Below, piece by piece: positions 5,409 to 7,775 of a stretch of DNA of 7,775 nt (within the stretch, counting starts at the first letter, position 1; each line of letters begins with the position of its first letter). The notes below the pieces were generated by a model that ran no database searches, had not been told where the DNA came from, and was given only the letters and a program-made list of their open reading frames with translations. The position numbers and the translations under genes were made by a program. Source of the stretch: an uncultured Prevotellaceae bacterium (GTDB lineage Bacteria > Bacteroidota > Bacteroidia > Bacteroidales > Bacteroidaceae); NCBI GenBank assembly GCA_946624335.1, contig CAMOSA010000116.1, positions 1-7,775 on the forward strand. The letters are read 5' to 3'.

Positions 5409-7775
5409 CTTTATCATCACCTTCTTTCCGCCGTTGATGAAGATGCCCTTGCCGTGACGTTTGACTCGCCGTCCGCTCAGGTCATACCATTCGTCATTGA
5501 CGGATCTACCATTTACTACGTCATTGATGGCATCCTCAGATCCGAAGCTGAGCGTGAAGCCTTTGACATTGCCGCCTGAAGCGGGGGTGTCGAGATAGGC
5601 TTTGTTGGCTCCGAGCGTGATGGTGCCGCCGCTGTACTTGTAGAAGCCAATCTCGCCGTTGAGCTTACCCATGGAATAATAGCTGGTGGCGTCGCTGAGG
5701 TCGAGCGGGCGGCTGCAGAGTGTGCCCTTCAGCAGGTTAGCGTCCTGGCTGACCTGCTGCGTGAGGCCGTCAGTGCGTGTCAGCGTCGTGCTGGTCGCGG
5801 CATGATCGTTAACAAGGATAACTGCAGTGTAGGCAGGTATCTCGTTGTCCGTCACCTCGGTCAGCTTGGCGTAACCGTTGTCCGCTGAGGTGATATAGTA
5901 TGCCTTCGTTGTGCCGTCGGTCGTTACATCCACCGGCAGATAAAGAGTGGCGTAGCTGGCATCGCCAACGACATTGAGCGGGAAGGTCTTGGCGAGGGTG
6001 ACGGTGAAATCAGCGATAGCAATGTACTTGCTGGCATCAGTGGTAGTCACACTGATTGTGGTGCTTTGTGCATTCACATCGTCGATGCTCAGTGTGGTAT
6101 AACCCGTTGCGGAGCTGGCGAACGCGGGCGTGATGGTGGTGCCGTCCTGTGCCGTCAGTGTAAAAGTGTGAGCGGCAGAGTAGGCTTTTGCGGCGAGCAG
6201 TGAATAGCCCTTGATGATATAACCATCAGGAGCCGTCAGCGTCAGGGTCGAAGGTGTGTTATTGGCTGCTGGTGCGTATGCCAAGTTAAAGTGACCGTTC
6301 CAGTTACTGAATTTGTCGAAGCTGCCGTCGGATTTGGTCAGCGTAACGCCTGCTATTCCGCTCGTTGCATTGGACGTCCAAGTATCACCTGAGAGTGAAC
6401 CATAAGAAGTATGACCCGTCGTTCCATAGACCACCTTCACTTCATCCTCAGTGTCATAGGCAGCTGCAAACAACTCGTCTATCTTCGCATTGATCTTCTC
6501 GTTGCTGATGACGATGTAGTTGATGGCGTAGCAGTCATGTAGGTCCTTGTTGCCTATGCTGCCGTCCTCGAAGATGATGGCGAGGTCTCCGTTGGCGAGC
6601 TTCTGCATAGAGCTGTAGGCGGCATAGCCAGGTTGCAGCTGGAAGGCTTCCTGCCACGTTGCTCCCTGGTCGAAACTCATGTAGAGGCGCAGATCCAAGC
6701 GGTGTGTACTATAAGTTTTCGTCAGGGTGTGGAAGATGACGTCAGGGCGGGAAGCATCTTCCGTGCTTCGATTGTAGTAAAGGATATCGGCATTGCAGCC
6801 GTTGGCGTTCATCTCGCTGCCCCAGTTGGCTTGCGTGCCCCAGTGTAAGATGCCATCACCAGAGGCATCGCCCGTGGTGCGGTTGTAGCCTCGGTTGGCT
6901 TGAGAGTTAAAGCCACCGCATCGTACTGAGACGAGCAGCGAGCCGTCGTTCATGATTTCTAATTTCGACTCATCAGCTCCTGCAAATACCGAAGGCGTAA
7001 GGTTCCATGTCGTGCCCTCGTCATCGGAATACAGCACATATTCGTTCGTCGTACCACTGACTTTTCCGTTCATGGCAAATGCGATACGTCCGTTAGCGAA
7101 GGTGACGCCTTTGCCAGCAGTAACGAACACGCTGGTGAGCTCTCCGTTGACCGCTGTCTTATCGATGCTGCCATAGATATCGGTCGGAGTGCTCCATGTG
7201 GCACCATTGTCTGTGCTGTAGCTATAACCGACATGTAGCATACCACTCCCATAGCTGTTCTTTCCGGCTGCCATCAGGCAGATGAGCTTTCCGCTCTTGG
7301 TTCTCACGATGGCCGCATCACCGTAGCCGTATGCCTCAGCCGTTGATCCGTCGCCAGCTGCAATGGTCTGCTCGGCGGTCCATGTCAGCCCACCGTCTGA
7401 GCTCTTGCGCATCACCACGTCAATCTTGTGACTTCCCAAATCGCCGGTTTTGCTATATCGATCATCGGTTAACGCTATGATACCATCGGCGGTGTTGAGT
7501 ATGGTCGGTATACGGTAGTATTTAGTGTTGGCGTGGTCGGGTGTCCACAGCGCTGTCTGCTGTTTGAAGATTCGCATCGTGCCGTCGGGGTTGCCAGCGG
7601 CGGTGAGGTCGAGGGTATGGCTGGTGCCTGCCCAGTTGTTGTAGGTGATGCCGGTGATGGCGGCATCGATGGCAGTCAGCTCGGTGGCGGCAGACTTCAC
7701 GTCGGCAGTCACCCAGAGATAAACAGTCTGTCCTGCATCGACCGGACTCATCGTAAGAGGTATCTCTAAAGAGGC
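5406..7775 (-). CDS. Secreted exo-alpha-sialidase (GH33, BNR repeats), N-terminus off right edge
   Basis: Residue numbers count from the internal Met at 7751; the frame continues upstream to 7775 (ASLEIPLT), so signal peptide and true start lie outside. Residues 1-35 (VYLWVTADVKSAATELTAIDAAITGI) resemble the end of the BNR-associated N-terminal domain of Bacteroides sialidases. The catalytic beta-propeller follows. R80 lies in the YRIP motif and D96 in LTDDRY is the likely acid/base. Four Asp boxes (SxDxGxTW) sit at about 118, 179, 242 and 359. E265, R277, R351 and Y379 are candidates for the remaining catalytic glutamate, arginine-triad and tyrosine positions. Residues ~438-590 and ~590-740 look like accessory beta-sandwich domains common in Bacteroidales secreted proteins. 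The end, EWYDLSGRRVKRHGKGIFINGGKKVMIK, resembles a C-terminal sorting-type tail. The family releases terminal sialic acid from host glycans. The small-protein and DUF389 genes follow closely. No other glycan-utilisation gene is visible. Confidence 0.93.
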   Translation of the reverse strand, partial: ASLEIPLTMSPVDAGQTVYLWVTADVKSAATELTAIDAAITGITYNNWAGTSHTLDLTAAGNPDGTMRIFKQQTALWTPDHANTKYYRIPTILNTADGIIALTDDRYSKTGDLGSHKIDVVMRKSSDGGLTWTAEQTIAAGDGSTAEAYGYGDAAIVRTKSGKLICLMAAGKNSYGSGMLHVGYSYSTDNGATWSTPTDIYGSIDKTAVNGELTSVFVTAGKGVTFANGRIAFAMNGKVSGTTNEYVLYSDDEGTTWNLTPSVFAGADESKLEIMNDGSLLVSVRCGGFNSQANRGYNRTTGDASGDGILHWGTQANWGSEMNANGCNADILYYNRSTEDASRPDVIFHTLTKTYSTHRLDLRLYMSFDQGATWQEAFQLQPGYAAYSSMQKLANGDLAIIFEDGSIGNKDLHDCYAINYIVISNEKINAKIDELFAAAYDTEDEVKVVYGTTGHTSYGSLSGDTWTSNATSGIAGVTLTKSDGSFDKFSNWNGHFNLAYAPAANNTPSTLTLTAPDGYIIKGYSLLAAKAYSAAHTFTLTAQDGTTITPAFASSATGYTTLSIDDVNAQSTTISVTTTDASKYIAIADFTVTLAKTFPLNVVGDASYATLYLPVDVTTDGTTKAYYITSADNGYAKLTEVTDNEIPAYTAVILVNDHAATSTTLTRTDGLTQQVSQDANLLKGTLCSRPLDLSDATSYYSMGKLNGEIGFYKYSGGTITLGANKAYLDTPASGGNVKGFTLSFGSEDAINDVVNGRSVNDEWYDLSGRRVKRHGKGIFINGGKKVMIK

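Overview
The window looks like a chromosomal segment from a Bacteroidales bacterium, most likely Prevotella or a close relative. The reasons are the TAnnTTTG-type -7 promoter boxes, a BspA-type leucine-rich-repeat protein with the family's EF-hand-like leader, a secreted sialidase with a Bacteroidales-type C-terminus, a small 'MNKKYIAPSM' protein, and gene starts without strong Shine-Dalgarno sequences. The genus is an inference; no rRNA or other marker is present. I saw no tRNA, rRNA, CRISPR array, transposase or phage gene.

Layout: (1) 1-1064, minus strand: the N-terminal part of iorA, the alpha subunit of indolepyruvate:ferredoxin oxidoreductase, running off the left edge through a seven-base tandem repeat. 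(2) 1156-1902, minus: a nitrilase-superfamily omega-amidase, 91 bp upstream of iorA and probably co-transcribed with it. Both would handle 2-oxo acids or their amides that arise from amino acid transamination. (3) 2042-2794, minus: an unrecognised membrane-anchored coiled-coil protein. (4) 2934-3740, plus: a small secreted LRR_5/BspA-like protein, the only rightward gene, divergent from (3). (5) 3806-5137, minus: a DUF389 multi-pass membrane protein, convergent with (4) across a hairpin. (6) 5166-5375, minus: a small protein of an unnamed Bacteroidales type. (7) 5406-7775, minus: a secreted sialidase open at the right edge. Genes 7, 6 and 5 follow each other with gaps of 30 and 28 bp and look like one transcript.

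The most unusual material is non-coding or low-complexity. Three separate places carry arrays built on a seven-base period but with unrelated unit sequences. Two of these are organised as 21-bp A-B-B blocks, and one lies inside the open iorA reading frame. The divergent pair (3)/(4) is driven by two nearly identical promoter-like boxes that form a 19-bp inverted repeat, and the rightward box lies so close to its start codon that the mRNA may be leaderless. No obviously new multi-gene system is visible. The best candidates for undescribed biology are the heptad arrays, the small protein between sialidase and DUF389, and the mirror promoter.
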